DNA of 64,000 nt, taken from CAWCDJ01 sp963836015. Its GTDB lineage: Bacteria > Acidobacteriota > Terriglobia > Bryobacterales > Bryobacteraceae. Position 1 is the first letter of the stretch, and each line of letters begins with the position of its first letter. This document shows positions 1 to 8,618 of this stretch, piece by piece. Location: the NCBI GenBank assembly GCA_963836015.1, contig CAWIIF010000002.1, positions 558,001-622,000 on the forward strand. The letters are read 5' to 3'. Below the pieces are notes generated by a model that was given only the letters and a program-made list of their open reading frames with translations, ran no database searches and was not told the DNA's origin. Made by a program: the position numbers and the translations under genes.

Positions 1-1339
1 TATAACGTCAGCATCGCGGAAACGGATGTGCTGCGCGCCAAATCGGGGCAGGCGGCACGCGGGACGCCGGGCGTGGCGCAGCCGGCGGAGATCTTCTCCT
101 CGGCACTGGGTGCGGGCGTCGGATCGGCCTCCTCCAACAACACGGGGGGAACCGGCCCGGCGGCGATTTCCGCCTCGGGCCGGCTGGTGGTGGTGGGCTC
201 GCGCGGCACGTTCGACCCCGACGTGCAGGTGACCCTCAGCTACGACCACGCCACCAGCCCCCTGAACACGCTGCAGGTGGCAGGCATCAACGCCGTCGCG
301 ACACCGTCCACCGACGTGTTGACGCGCTTCGAGAAGGAGTCTTCCTCGGGTTTCAGCTTCAGCGTGTCCTTCAATTCGCAGCGCCAGAGCTCGACCCAAC
401 AGGCGCTGCTCTTCGACCCGGCGTACACCTCGCGCCTCTCCATCTCCTTCAGCCAACCGCTGCTGGCCGGCTTCGGGCTGGCGGTGAACCGGCGCTTCCT
501 CACCATCGCCAGGAATGACATCGCCATCAGCCGGCAAGTCTTCCGGCAGCAGGTCTCGACGGCGCTGGTGAACGCGCAGAACGCCTACTGGGACGTGGTG
601 GCGGCGCGAGAGAGCGTGACGGCGGCGCGCGGCGCGCTGAAGACCGCGGAAACGCTGCTGCACGAGACCGAGCAGCAGGAGCGGCTCGGCGCATCCGCCT
701 ACATCGACGTGATCACTGCGCGCTCGGCGATGGCGGGAAGCCGCCGCGACCTCGTGATCGCCGAGAAGTTCACCCGCAACAGCTTGAAGCCTGCGCTCAG
801 CGTGTTCGGCTCGTATTCCAGCTCGGCCCTGGGTATCGGCATCGGTCCCATGCTGCAACAGTCCTGGGTGGCGATGCCCTACCCCGAGTACGCGACGGGC
901 TTTTCCCTTTCGATCCCGCTGCGCAACCGCGGCGCACAGGCCGACAACGTGCGCGCGCAAATGGAGTTGCGGCAGCAGCGGGTCTCTCGCGCGCGCACGG
1001 CCAACCAGATCCAGGTGGACGTGCAGACGGCGGTGACCGGGCTGATGCAGGCCAGGGCGCAAGTGGAGGCGGCGCACGCGGCGGCGGACGCGAGCCGGGT
1101 GGTCTGGGACGCGGAGCAGAAGAAGCTGGACGTCGGGGCGTCCACGCCGTACCGCGTGGTGCAGATGCAGCGAGACTGGGTGGAGGCGCAGGCGCAGGAG
1201 CTGCAGGCGCGGGCGAATTACGCCAAAGCGCTGATCCAGGCGGACAAGGCCTCGGGGCTGGTGCTCGAGCGGAACCACGTATTTGGACGAGGCGCTCAGC
1301 CAGGCCCGCAGGGCGGAGAAGGCCGGCGCCCAGCGGTAG
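1..1339 (+). pseudogene. TolC-family outer membrane efflux protein, 5'-partial and damaged
   Basis: The frame is already open at base 1, so the gene begins outside the window. The protein resembles TolC/NodT outer membrane channel subunits of tripartite efflux or type I secretion systems: a beta-barrel stretch (SRLSISFSQPLLAGFG), then periplasmic helices rich in Ala, Gln and Arg. Two lesions are visible. Near base 762 the helix RRDLVIAE runs straight into NSLKPALSVFGSY, which normally opens the second structural repeat, so roughly 80 to 100 residues appear to be missing in frame. Near bases 1279-1283 a one-base shift breaks the C-terminus. In the other frame the natural ending LDEALSQARRAEKAGAQR runs to a TAG at 1337-1339, six bases before the convergent neighbour. 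Without correction, translation reads through to 1374. The family call is firm. Loss of function is inference. Confidence 0.75.
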
Positions 1340-1344
1340 CGCGC

Positions 1345-1683
1345 CTATGGCCTCGGATGCCGCGGCTCATATAGACCGATCTCGCCGCCGCCCGGTAACC
1401 GGATCTTCGTGATTAAGCCCCAGCGCGCTTCAACCACTTCCGCGCACTGGACGCCCTTGATGCGCAGGTCTTCCATTTCAGACTTCAGATCGTCGCACAT
1501 CAGGTAGAGTTCGTGCCGGTCGTTTACGTCGGCGGGATGAAAAGCCGATTCCGCCGCTGGAAGCCCGAAGATGAGCCATCCGTGACCGGCGTCTACCGAT
1601 CCAAATCCCAGGATGTCCCGAAAGAAGGCGCGATCGGCTTCCGCATCCCTGCTGTAGATGACAACATGCGCGCCGTTAATCAT
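1345..1683 (-). CDS. VOC (glyoxalase/bleomycin-resistance) family protein
   Basis: This 112-residue single-domain protein has the vicinal-oxygen-chelate fold pattern: an opening strand (INGAHVVIYSRDAEADRAFF), a DILGFG helix-strand turn, and a closing LPGGGEIGLYEPRHP strand. VOC proteins bind a metal or a small ligand as a dimer and act as lyases, dioxygenases or resistance proteins. The substrate cannot be told here. The start at 1683 is supported by AAGGAG nine bases upstream. The same frame stays open much further upstream, but only the part after this start looks like protein. The gene converges on the damaged tolC and is divergent from the chimeric gene at 1816. A second VOC gene lies 1.1 kb away. 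Confidence 0.8.
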   Translation of the reverse strand: MINGAHVVIYSRDAEADRAFFRDILGFGSVDAGHGWLIFGLPAAESAFHPADVNDRHELYLMCDDLKSEMEDLRIKGVQCAEVVEARWGLITKIRLPGGGEIGLYEPRHPRP

Positions 1684-1815
1684 GCGACCCTGCTCCTTTT
1701 CGTAATCATAACCCTCCGGGATCATCGCTCTTGCGGCATCGCCCAGCGCAGCCGCCCGGTAGCGGCCCCGCACGCCGCGGGCGGCGTTATCATCATGGCA
1801 AGGAGGGGCAGCCGG

Positions 1816-2364
1816 ATGAGGCAACCGTCCCCGCATCGACGTATACGCAATGCCGTGGAAAGGATTAAACGGTTCTTCAAGCGGGAGCCGGATTCGCCGG
1901 ATGATCCCTACGCGCTGGTCGGCGCGCCGAAGAAGCCCCGGCCGCCGCTTAAGAGCGCGGCTGTCGAGGCCCACGCGGCGCTGCTCAAGGCGTCCAACAA
2001 GTGGGACACCGTGATGATGCCGGTCCACGCGGCGGACCACGCTTACCTGAGCTTTGAAAAAACGGCCCTCCCCGTCGCCAGGGAGTTTGGCTTGGGCGTT
2101 CAGGCGATCAAGGTATTCGGCAAGGCGTTCCTCTTGAGATCTCTTAGCCCCACCGAATGCCTGAAATACGTGCTCAGCCAGCCGGGCGTACACGTGGCGA
2201 TCTGCGGCGCAGGCACGCAGGGGCAGATGGAAGACAACATCCGGACCGTCCAAAACTTCAGGAAGATGACTCCTGAAGAGATTGCCGATGTCCGGAAGAG
2301 AGCGATCGCTGGCTCGGGAGTCTATACTGGCCCCACGCTGGAGTACTGGAAAAAGAAGGCTTGA
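1816..2364 (+). pseudogene. Chimeric remnant: basic N-terminal peptide fused to the C-terminal half of an aldo/keto reductase
   Basis: The start at 1816 has a strong AAGGAGG nine bases upstream. Residues 1-45 are a basic helix followed by DPYALVGAPKKPRPPLKSAAV, the look of a small stand-alone protein. From about residue 47 the sequence becomes the C-terminal half of a secreted-type aldo/keto reductase (WDTVMMPVHAADHAYLSFEK, then KAFLLRSLSPTECLKYVLSQ and ICGAGTQGQMEDN, ending YTGPTLEYWKKK). The reductase's catalytic N-terminal half, with the Asp-Tyr-Lys-His tetrad, is absent. A deletion that fused two neighbouring genes in frame near base 1955 explains this best. The 182-residue product may still be made but should not be an active reductase. 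Confidence 0.7.
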
Positions 2365-2386
2365 AGCGACGCCTGGGATTACCGAC

Positions 2387-2782
2387 ATGGAGATCAAACG
2401 AGCGGGCACACAGCCTTCTGCGAAAGGGCCATCGGACTGGTTCACCGGCACAGTGCGGATCGATCCTCTATTTCAGGCGCCCGATCCGGCGCTGGTTCAA
2501 GGCGCCGCCGTTACTTTCGAGCCGGGCGCCCGGACTGCCTGGCATACGCACCCGCTTGGACAGACGCTCATCGTGACAGCAGGGTGCGGCTGGGCTCAAC
2601 GGGAAGGCGGACCCATCGAGGAGATCCGGCCGGGCGATGTAGTATGGTTCGCGCCCGGCGAGAAGCACTGGCATGGGGCAACACCGACTACGGCGATGAC
2701 GCATATCGCCATACAGGAAAAGCTCGACGGCAAGGTCGTCGACTGGATGGAACACGTCACTGAAGAGCAATACCGGAAGTGA
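2387..2782 (+). CDS. Cupin-domain protein
   Basis: This 131-residue single cupin is of the small mandelonitrile-lyase/quercetinase-like type. Cupin motif 1 reads FEPGARTAWHTHPLGQTLIV, with the two metal-ligand histidines (HTH) and the following Gln-Thr-Leu. Motif 2 is GDVVWFAPGEKHWHGA, with the third histidine. The C-terminus (WMEHVTEEQY) is typical of the family. Such proteins bind Mn, Fe or Ni, and their substrates vary widely. The ATG at 2387 lies 22 bases after the chimeric reductase remnant, so the two may have been an operon. The same frame is open upstream over the neighbour and that part is not coding. Confidence 0.82.
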   Translation: MEIKRAGTQPSAKGPSDWFTGTVRIDPLFQAPDPALVQGAAVTFEPGARTAWHTHPLGQTLIVTAGCGWAQREGGPIEEIRPGDVVWFAPGEKHWHGATPTTAMTHIAIQEKLDGKVVDWMEHVTEEQYRK

Positions 2783-2811
2783 TCGGGCTACCTCGCGCGC
2801 GACGGCATCCA

Positions 2812-3177
2812 TCAACGCGACGAGAGAACGATTTGATTGCCTTCCGAATCCTTCAGGATGGCGAATGTCCCCCACGGCTGCTTTTGCGGGGGCCCGGCAA
2901 ATTCTACACCGTTCCCGATTAACTCCTCATAACTCTTTTCGAGATCGTCGACCTCCCAAGAGGTGTTCACGAAGGTTCCGACCCGGTCTTCATGGCCCTC
3001 GGGCGTAAATAGTGCTACCCCGGTCTCGGCGCCCGGAATGGATAGTTCGATCCACCGCTGCGTCTCAGAGAACTCCTGGTCCGTGAGAATGCGCAGCCCG
3101 AGTTTCTCCGTGTAAAACCGCAATGCCCGGTCCTGATCCCGGACAGGAATGCCGAGGAACTTGATTCGCTTGATCAT
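2812..3177 (-). CDS. VOC family protein (glyoxalase-like)
   Basis: This 121-residue protein has a full VOC signature: FLGIPVRDQDRALRFYTEKL at the N-terminus, then WIELSIPGAETGVALFTPEG, and a closing GTFAILKDSEGNQIVL with the conserved Glu of the metal site. The first His ligand of true glyoxalase I is not seen, so a lactoylglutathione lyase call would go too far. It is more probably a resistance or dioxygenase-like VOC protein. ATG at 3177 is chosen; an in-frame TTG a few codons upstream is possible. It converges on the cupin gene and is divergent from the winged-helix gene at 3268. Confidence 0.82.
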   Translation of the reverse strand: MIKRIKFLGIPVRDQDRALRFYTEKLGLRILTDQEFSETQRWIELSIPGAETGVALFTPEGHEDRVGTFVNTSWEVDDLEKSYEELIGNGVEFAGPPQKQPWGTFAILKDSEGNQIVLSSR

Positions 3178-3244
3178 ACAGCCCAAGAATGCCAGCCGTG
3201 ACTCGTGAAATCAATCTCGGCGTGCCGAATCGCGGCAATCATTG

Positions 3245-3265
3245 CTATAGTAACTGCTGCTATAG
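3245..3265. promoter_or_regulatory. Paired CTATAG sites, possible operator
   Basis: Two copies of the palindromic hexamer CTATAG lie nine bases apart, directly before the winged-helix gene. The second copy ends two bases before its ATG. Such spaced palindromes next to a DNA-binding protein gene often serve autoregulation. The hexamers also resemble -10 elements, so they may simply be promoter sequence. No binding data can be read from the sequence. Confidence 0.3.
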
Positions 3266-3267
3266 GC

Positions 3268-3573
3268 ATGAAATTCGACCCGTACCTCATCGACGCCTTG
3301 ATGCGTGATCTGGTTGCCCACAGCCACTCCAGCGCGGCCTTCCTGGTGTACCTGCAGCTCTACCGCCACACCCACGGCGCGGGCCGGGAATCGGCCGCCC
3401 TGAGCCATAAGGCGCTCACGGAATCGATCGGCATCTCCAAACGGTCGGTCCAGACCGCGCTCGCGCATCTGATCGGCCGCCGCCTGATCCGGCAGCGAAA
3501 GGCCCGCCCCACAGCGGTACCCGTCTACACCGTTCTGACACCATGGATACGGAAGAGCCGCCCGGTGGAGTGA
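3268..3573 (+). CDS. Small winged helix-turn-helix protein
   Basis: This 101-residue protein has a helical N-terminus (MKFDPYLIDALMRDLVAHSH). A DNA-binding region follows, in which ESIGISKRSVQTALAHLIGR is the turn and recognition helix and LIRQRKARPTAVPVYTVL the wing. This layout matches MarR-like or replication-initiator-like HTH proteins (family knowledge). The ATG at 3268 is preferred because the protein-like sequence begins there; the frame is open further upstream over AT-rich, non-protein-like sequence. The MFS gene starts 12 bases downstream and its likely ribosome site lies in this gene's last codons, so the pair is probably cotranscribed and the HTH protein may control the exporter. 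Confidence 0.7.
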   Translation: MKFDPYLIDALMRDLVAHSHSSAAFLVYLQLYRHTHGAGRESAALSHKALTESIGISKRSVQTALAHLIGRRLIRQRKARPTAVPVYTVLTPWIRKSRPVE

Positions 3574-3585
3574 TAGATTTGGTAG

Positions 3586-4743
3586 ATGGGGTCGAAGATC
3601 TGGCGCATCGTGGGGGCGGCGTTCGTCGGCATGCTGGGATTCGGCGCAATCATCCCGATGCTGCCGGTTTACCTGCACGAACAGGCCGGCGCATCTACGT
3701 TTGTCACGGGCCTTCTGATCGGGCTGTCCTCCGCTTTCGCGCTGCTCGGCCGGCTCCTGGCGGGAAAGACCGCCGACCGGAAAGGACGGCGCATCGCCCT
3801 GCTGCTGGGGATGGGGTTTTGCGCGGCGGCCGGCGTGCTTTATCTGCCTGTGTTCGGTATCGCCGCTCTGGCGGCCGGACGTGTGTTGCATGGGCTCGGG
3901 GAAGGCTTCTTCGTAACCGCCGCGGTGGCATGGGCGGTCGATGTTGCGCCCGATAACCGGCGCGCCGAGACGCTCGGATATCTTTCGTCCGGAATCTGGG
4001 GCGGCGTATCGGTGGGACCCGCGATCGGGCAGGCGCTCGGAACCATGGCCTCCGTCGCGTTGTTTCTCACCGTTTCTTCCGTTGCGGTGATCGCGATCGT
4101 ATGGGCGATGGATGAAGAGTTTCGGCCTCACGGCCACGTGAGGGGTCCCTGGGTTCCGCGTCCCGTGCTGCTGCCGGGCGTCGTTCTGGGGTTAGGAAAT
4201 GTCACCTACGCGGCCATGGCGGGATTTCTGATCCTGCTCCTGCACCATCGCGGTCACAATACCGCTTGGGCTTTCTCGGCCTTCGCCGTCGCCGTGCTCT
4301 TCGGACGTGCGGTTTTCGGCCGTATGCCCGATCGCATGGGACCGCGGCGGAGCCTGCTCGCGGGCTACGCGTGCCTGGCCGTTGGCCTGATCGCGATCGT
4401 CGCCGGGTTGAACTGGACCTTCGACGTGCCCGCTGCCTTGTTAGTGGGGTTGGGGTATTCTTTCCCCTGGCCGGCCCTTGCATCGGTAGTGGTGGACCAG
4501 GTGCCGTCTTCGGAACGCGGAGCTGCATTAGGCGCGCTCAACGCCTTCTACGATTTGTTCGTCGCCGGCAGTTCGGCCCTCGCCGGAGCTGCGGCGGGTC
4601 GCTGGGGCTTTACGGCGCCCTTTTGGATAGCGCTTGGCTGCGTGGTTGTCGCCACCGCCCTGGTGTTCACTATCGGTACCGGCGCGAAACCCCGCGCACG
4701 CGCAACATATGCCTGCGACGAACCGGCGGGCGCCCGCCGATAA
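3586..4743 (+). CDS. Major facilitator superfamily transporter
   Basis: This 385-residue inner-membrane protein has about 12 hydrophobic segments in two halves. The loop between segments 2 and 3 carries the MFS signature LLGRLLAGKTADRKGRRIAL (GxxxDRxGRR type). The matching loop in the second half is AVFGRMPDRMGPRRSLLAGY. A cytoplasmic central loop lies around MDEEFRPHGHVRGP. The substrate is unknown; drug or metabolite efflux is likely from the length. It follows the winged-helix gene at 12 bases, with GGAG inside that gene's end as a candidate ribosome site. The downstream gene converges on it. Confidence 0.85.
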   Translation: MGSKIWRIVGAAFVGMLGFGAIIPMLPVYLHEQAGASTFVTGLLIGLSSAFALLGRLLAGKTADRKGRRIALLLGMGFCAAAGVLYLPVFGIAALAAGRVLHGLGEGFFVTAAVAWAVDVAPDNRRAETLGYLSSGIWGGVSVGPAIGQALGTMASVALFLTVSSVAVIAIVWAMDEEFRPHGHVRGPWVPRPVLLPGVVLGLGNVTYAAMAGFLILLLHHRGHNTAWAFSAFAVAVLFGRAVFGRMPDRMGPRRSLLAGYACLAVGLIAIVAGLNWTFDVPAALLVGLGYSFPWPALASVVVDQVPSSERGAALGALNAFYDLFVAGSSALAGAAAGRWGFTAPFWIALGCVVVATALVFTIGTGAKPRARATYACDEPAGARR

Positions 4744-4776
4744 GAAAGTCTCACGGGGATTCTCGAAGGTTTCCGG

Positions 4777-5259
4777 TCAGGCGGTCATGTGGCGTAAACC
4801 GCCGCTAACGGCGTGATTGTGGGCATTGCGTAGGACCCGGCACAGTTCGTCCGCCTGAAAAGGCTTTAGAATCAGATCGTAGGCGCCGTGTTCGAGCACT
4901 CCCAGCCATAACTTCTCGTCGGCCAGCCTCGAAGCCACTACCAAAGCAGCCTGCGGGCGTAGTCGCAAGGACATTTCGAGCGCATCCTTCCAGTTGCCTC
5001 TCCGGAAGGAGGTATTGCTCAGCAGGACGCGGGAGCGGGTCAGCTTCAACCTGGCTTCCGCGTCTTCCAGGGACACAGCGTGATAAATGCGGACTTGTTC
5101 CGATTCCACTAAAGAAGATACCAGTTCGGCTTCGCGAGCAGAGGAAGCTAGGTAAACACAACTGAAACCTGGAACTGGGGGTCTGGGATCCCGGGTTGAG
5201 GATTCCGGCTTGATTTCTTCGCCGGTTTGATTTTTTGTTTGTATGATGACAGCGGGCAT
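4777..5259 (-). CDS. Receiver-like protein lacking the phospho-acceptor aspartate
   Basis: This 160-residue protein has a disordered, charged N-terminus of about 35 residues and then a CheY-like alpha/beta fold (CVYLASSAREAELVSSLVES to LILKPFQADELCRVLRNA). The Lys-Pro pair of the last loop is kept in LILKPF. The N-terminal acidic pair is missing. At the usual phosphorylation strand, VLLSNTSFRRGNW, an Asn stands where Asp is expected. It is therefore best called a pseudo-receiver, perhaps acting by protein contact alone. ATG at 5259 is chosen because AAGGTGAG lies just upstream. It stands alone, with no kinase or output domain beside it. Confidence 0.72.
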   Translation of the reverse strand: MPAVIIQTKNQTGEEIKPESSTRDPRPPVPGFSCVYLASSAREAELVSSLVESEQVRIYHAVSLEDAEARLKLTRSRVLLSNTSFRRGNWKDALEMSLRLRPQAALVVASRLADEKLWLGVLEHGAYDLILKPFQADELCRVLRNAHNHAVSGGLRHMTA

Positions 5260-5411
5260 AACAACCCTCACCTTCAGCCTAGTACGCTCAGGTCGTCACC
5301 CCAATCCCGCATGGAAGCTATTTTGTGTGTATTCGTCCTGGTAGAGCCAATCCGCCCGAATCCGCGGCAACACCCCGCCCCGTGGCAGTGGGCGCATGAT
5401 TAGCCGCTAGA

Positions 5412-8400
5412 ATGGAACTTTCCATGCTGCTTGCCTCGAAACTGGCATTCCACTTCCGCCAGAAGTCCGTGATTCTCGGCCGCGAGCTGTTTCTTAAGGG
5501 CGCCGTGCGCATAGCCCACGGGAGTTCGAACCATCTGCAGGCCACGGTCTTTGGCACTCGCCCGTATCGTGTCGAGCTGAATCTGAGTCATGACGACCTC
5601 GAGGTCTCGTGCACCTGCCCCTACTTTCAGGATATGGGCCCCTGCAAACACCTCTTCGCCGCGGTGCTCGAAGCCGACCAGCGCGCCGTGCTGACCGACG
5701 CCCTTGCCGTCAATCACCTCAATCTGGAGGAGTTGGGCGCTGAACTGGACGATCCGCCCGTCTACCAGCCTCCGCCTCCGCCCGCCCCCCGCTGGGAGGA
5801 TGATCTGAAGTCGATTCAGGCGGTCGTCTCGTATAAGCGCTCCGGCACGGGCCGGTTTCCCCGCGACTTCGAAGTCCTCTATGTCGTTGATCTGATGGCT
5901 TCCAGGACGGCTGTAGGGCTTACCCTCGCGCTTTTCTCGCGAACGCGGAAGAAGAACGGTGAGTGGTCGGTCCTCAAGGAGTTTCGCCCGGCGCCCTCGG
6001 AGATCACCACCCTGCCGGACCCCCTCGATGTCGAGACCGTAGCGGCCCTGTTCGGCAGCCAGGAGTATGTCTACGCCAACTCCACCCCCTTCGTCGGCCG
6101 CCGGCGGGTAGTCAGCCCCGCGCTGGCGGCCCGCCTGGTTCCTCCGCTGGCAAAGGCCGGCCGGCTGGTTCTGGATGACGGCCGGGCGGGCTCCGGCCAC
6201 CAGCCGGTTGTCTGGGACGACGGCGGAGCTTGGGACTTCCGCCTGTCCGTGCTCCGCGGCAATCACGATCAGTGGAGTGTCAGCGGTTCCCTGCACCGCG
6301 GCGACCAGCGCCTGGGCCTCGAAGATCCGCAGTTGATCGTCGAGGGCGGCTTCGTCTTCACCCCTGGACGCGTCGCGCCGCTTCACGACCACGGCGCCTT
6401 CGCCTGGATCCCTCAGCTCCGGCGGCTCAAGCGCATCAAGTTTCCCGATCATGAGCGCGACAACGTCCTCGGAATGCTGCTTGCCGGCTCGGTAGTGCCG
6501 CCCCTCGAGCTGGATGACGACCTGAAATACGAAGAGAGGCGCATCACCCCGCGGCTGGGGCTGCGCATCAGCCAGACGCCGGAGTTCGGCGGGAGGCATT
6601 TCGAGGCCCGCTTCCTGGTCGACTACGGGCAAGGCTGGATCGAACCGGACACCCGCGAACGCGGGATCTGGCTGCCGGACCAGCGGGTGCTCCTCCTGCG
6701 CGACGCGGAAACCGAGGCGGCCGCCCACGATACCCTCGCCGGACTCGGCCTGAAACTGGAGAGCGGCCGGCCCGTCTGGAAGGTGGCCGCGAAGGCCATG
6801 CCCCCGGTCGTGCGCGAGCTGCTGCACGCCGGCTGGCATGTCGATGCCGAGGGAAAGGCCTTTCGCCGCCCCGGAGCCGCCCGCATGGAAGTGCGCTCCG
6901 GAATCGACTGGTTCGAGCTGCATGGCGAAGTGGATTACGACGGCACCGCCATCCCCCTGCCCCAGTTGCTGTCCGCGCTTCGGCGCGGCGACAACCTCGT
7001 CCCGCTCGGTGACGGCGCCTTCGGGCTGCTGCCGGAGGAGTGGCTCGAACGCTTCGCCCCGCTCGCCGGACTCGGCTCGAAAGAGAGCGGCCACCTGCGC
7101 TTCGAGCGCAGCCAGGCCGGCTTGCTCGATGCGCTGCTCGCCGTTCAGCCGGAGGTCCGCACCGACGAGATCTTCGAACGCACCCGCGCCCGTTTGAAGG
7201 CCTTCGACGGCCTTCAGCCCGCGCCGCAGCCGCCTGGCTTCAGCGGCCACCTGAGGGACTACCAGAAGGAAGGCCTTGGGTGGATGGCGTTCCTGCGCGA
7301 ATACCAATTCGGCGGCTGCCTGGCCGACGATATGGGGGTTGGAAAGACCGCTCAGGTGCTGGCGGCGCTGGAATTGCGCCGTACCGAAGGCGCCGGGCCG
7401 TCGCTCGTCGTGGCGCCCCGGTCGCTGATGTTCAACTGGCGCGCCGAGGCCGCCCGCTTCACTCCCCAATTGAGGGTGCTGGAGCACACCGGCATGGCGC
7501 GCGATACGGCCCTCATCGCGCAGCACGATCTCGTGCTCACCACTTATGGAACGCTCCTGCGCGACGTGCCGCAACTGGCCGGAGTCGAATTCGATTACGT
7601 GGTGCTCGATGAAGCTCAAGCCATCAAGAACGCATCCACCTCCACCGCCAAGGCCGTCCGGCTGCTGCGCGGCCGCTACCGCCTGGCTCTGAGCGGCACC
7701 CCGGTGGAGAATCACCTGGGCGAGCTGTGGAGCCTGTTCGAGTTTCTCAACCCGGGCATGCTCGGCGAATCCAAGGTGTTGAAGCTCGGCGGCGGCCTGG
7801 CCCGCAATCCCGGCCCCGAGGCGCGCCAGCTCCTGGCGCAGGCCCTGCGGCCGTTCATTTTGAGGCGCACCAAGCAGCAGGTGGCACGCGAGCTGCCGGA
7901 GAAAACCGAGCAGACCATCTTTTGCGATCTCGAGGCGGCCCAGCGCGCTCAATACGATGAACTGCTGCGTCACTACCGCGGGAGCCTGCTCCAGCGCGTG
8001 CAGCGCGACGGCCTGGGGCGCTCGAAAATGCACGTGCTGGAGGCCCTTCTGCGGCTTCGCCAGGCTGCCTGCCATCCCGGCCTGATCGACCCCAAGCGCA
8101 CTCACGAGCCAAGCGCCAAGGTCGATGTGCTACTCGATCAGCTTCAGGAGCTGCAGGAGGAGGGCCACAAAGCCCTGGTCTTCTCGCAGTTCACCAGCCT
8201 GCTCGCCATCGTTCGGAAGCGTCTCGACCAGGCCGGCATCCGCTACGAATATCTCGACGGCGCTACCCGCGACCGCCAGGACCGCGTCAACACGTTCCAA
8301 ACCGACGAGGACTGCAAATTGTTCCTCATCAGCCTCAAAGCCGGCGGCCTCGGTCTGAACCTCACCGCCGCCGAGTATGTCTTCCTGCTCGACCCCTGGT

Positions 8401-8618
8401 GGAATCCGGCTGTCGAGGCGCAGGCCATCGACCGCGCCCACCGCATCGGCCAGACGCGCCCGGTCTTCGCCTACCGCCTCATCGCTCGCGAGACGGTCGA
8501 AGAAAAAGTGCTGGAGCTGCAAAAGACCAAGCGGGATCTCGCCGACGCCATCCTCGGTGAAGACCACAGCCTCATCCGCGACCTCAAGCGCGAAGACCTG
8601 GAGCTGCTTCTGTCGTGA
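5412..8618 (+). CDS. SNF2-family DEAD/DEAH helicase with SWIM zinc finger
   Basis: This 1068-residue protein belongs to the bacterial RapA/HepA-like Swi2/Snf2 ATPases, which move along double-stranded DNA or remodel protein-DNA complexes. A SWIM finger lies near residues 67-80, with ligands in CTCPYF and CKH (CxCx8CxH). A long middle region has no recognised motif. The helicase core starts near residue 610, with Walker A DDMGVGKT (usually DDMGLGKT), DEAQ box VLDEAQAIKN near 730, LSGTPVENHLGELWSLFEFL, and C-terminal motifs LISLKAGGLGLNLT and QAIDRAHRIGQ near 1000. ATG 5412 or 5424 could be the start; a TAGAAT hexamer overlaps the first. Its 3' end overlaps the convergent ATP-grasp gene by 35 bases. 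Confidence 0.9.
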   Translation: MELSMLLASKLAFHFRQKSVILGRELFLKGAVRIAHGSSNHLQATVFGTRPYRVELNLSHDDLEVSCTCPYFQDMGPCKHLFAAVLEADQRAVLTDALAVNHLNLEELGAELDDPPVYQPPPPPAPRWEDDLKSIQAVVSYKRSGTGRFPRDFEVLYVVDLMASRTAVGLTLALFSRTRKKNGEWSVLKEFRPAPSEITTLPDPLDVETVAALFGSQEYVYANSTPFVGRRRVVSPALAARLVPPLAKAGRLVLDDGRAGSGHQPVVWDDGGAWDFRLSVLRGNHDQWSVSGSLHRGDQRLGLEDPQLIVEGGFVFTPGRVAPLHDHGAFAWIPQLRRLKRIKFPDHERDNVLGMLLAGSVVPPLELDDDLKYEERRITPRLGLRISQTPEFGGRHFEARFLVDYGQGWIEPDTRERGIWLPDQRVLLLRDAETEAAAHDTLAGLGLKLESGRPVWKVAAKAMPPVVRELLHAGWHVDAEGKAFRRPGAARMEVRSGIDWFELHGEVDYDGTAIPLPQLLSALRRGDNLVPLGDGAFGLLPEEWLERFAPLAGLGSKESGHLRFERSQAGLLDALLAVQPEVRTDEIFERTRARLKAFDGLQPAPQPPGFSGHLRDYQKEGLGWMAFLREYQFGGCLADDMGVGKTAQVLAALELRRTEGAGPSLVVAPRSLMFNWRAEAARFTPQLRVLEHTGMARDTALIAQHDLVLTTYGTLLRDVPQLAGVEFDYVVLDEAQAIKNASTSTAKAVRLLRGRYRLALSGTPVENHLGELWSLFEFLNPGMLGESKVLKLGGGLARNPGPEARQLLAQALRPFILRRTKQQVARELPEKTEQTIFCDLEAAQRAQYDELLRHYRGSLLQRVQRDGLGRSKMHVLEALLRLRQAACHPGLIDPKRTHEPSAKVDVLLDQLQELQEEGHKALVFSQFTSLLAIVRKRLDQAGIRYEYLDGATRDRQDRVNTFQTDEDCKLFLISLKAGGLGLNLTAAEYVFLLDPWWNPAVEAQAIDRAHRIGQTRPVFAYRLIARETVEEKVLELQKTKRDLADAILGEDHSLIRDLKREDLELLLS

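Noticed and set aside
1683..2451. Upstream extension of the minus-strand VOC gene to 2451
   Set aside because: The extension overlaps the cupin and reductase remnants and is not protein-like; AAGGAG directly before 1683 fixes the start.
5400..8105. A 900-codon open frame on the minus strand, antisense to the SNF2 helicase gene
   Set aside because: High-GC coding with G/C third positions leaves long antisense frames open. The sense strand has all helicase motifs, and the antisense translation is a compositionally biased string without any family pattern. The same holds for long antisense frames under nusA, infB, hemG, GH2, hemA and the NtrY-like kinase.
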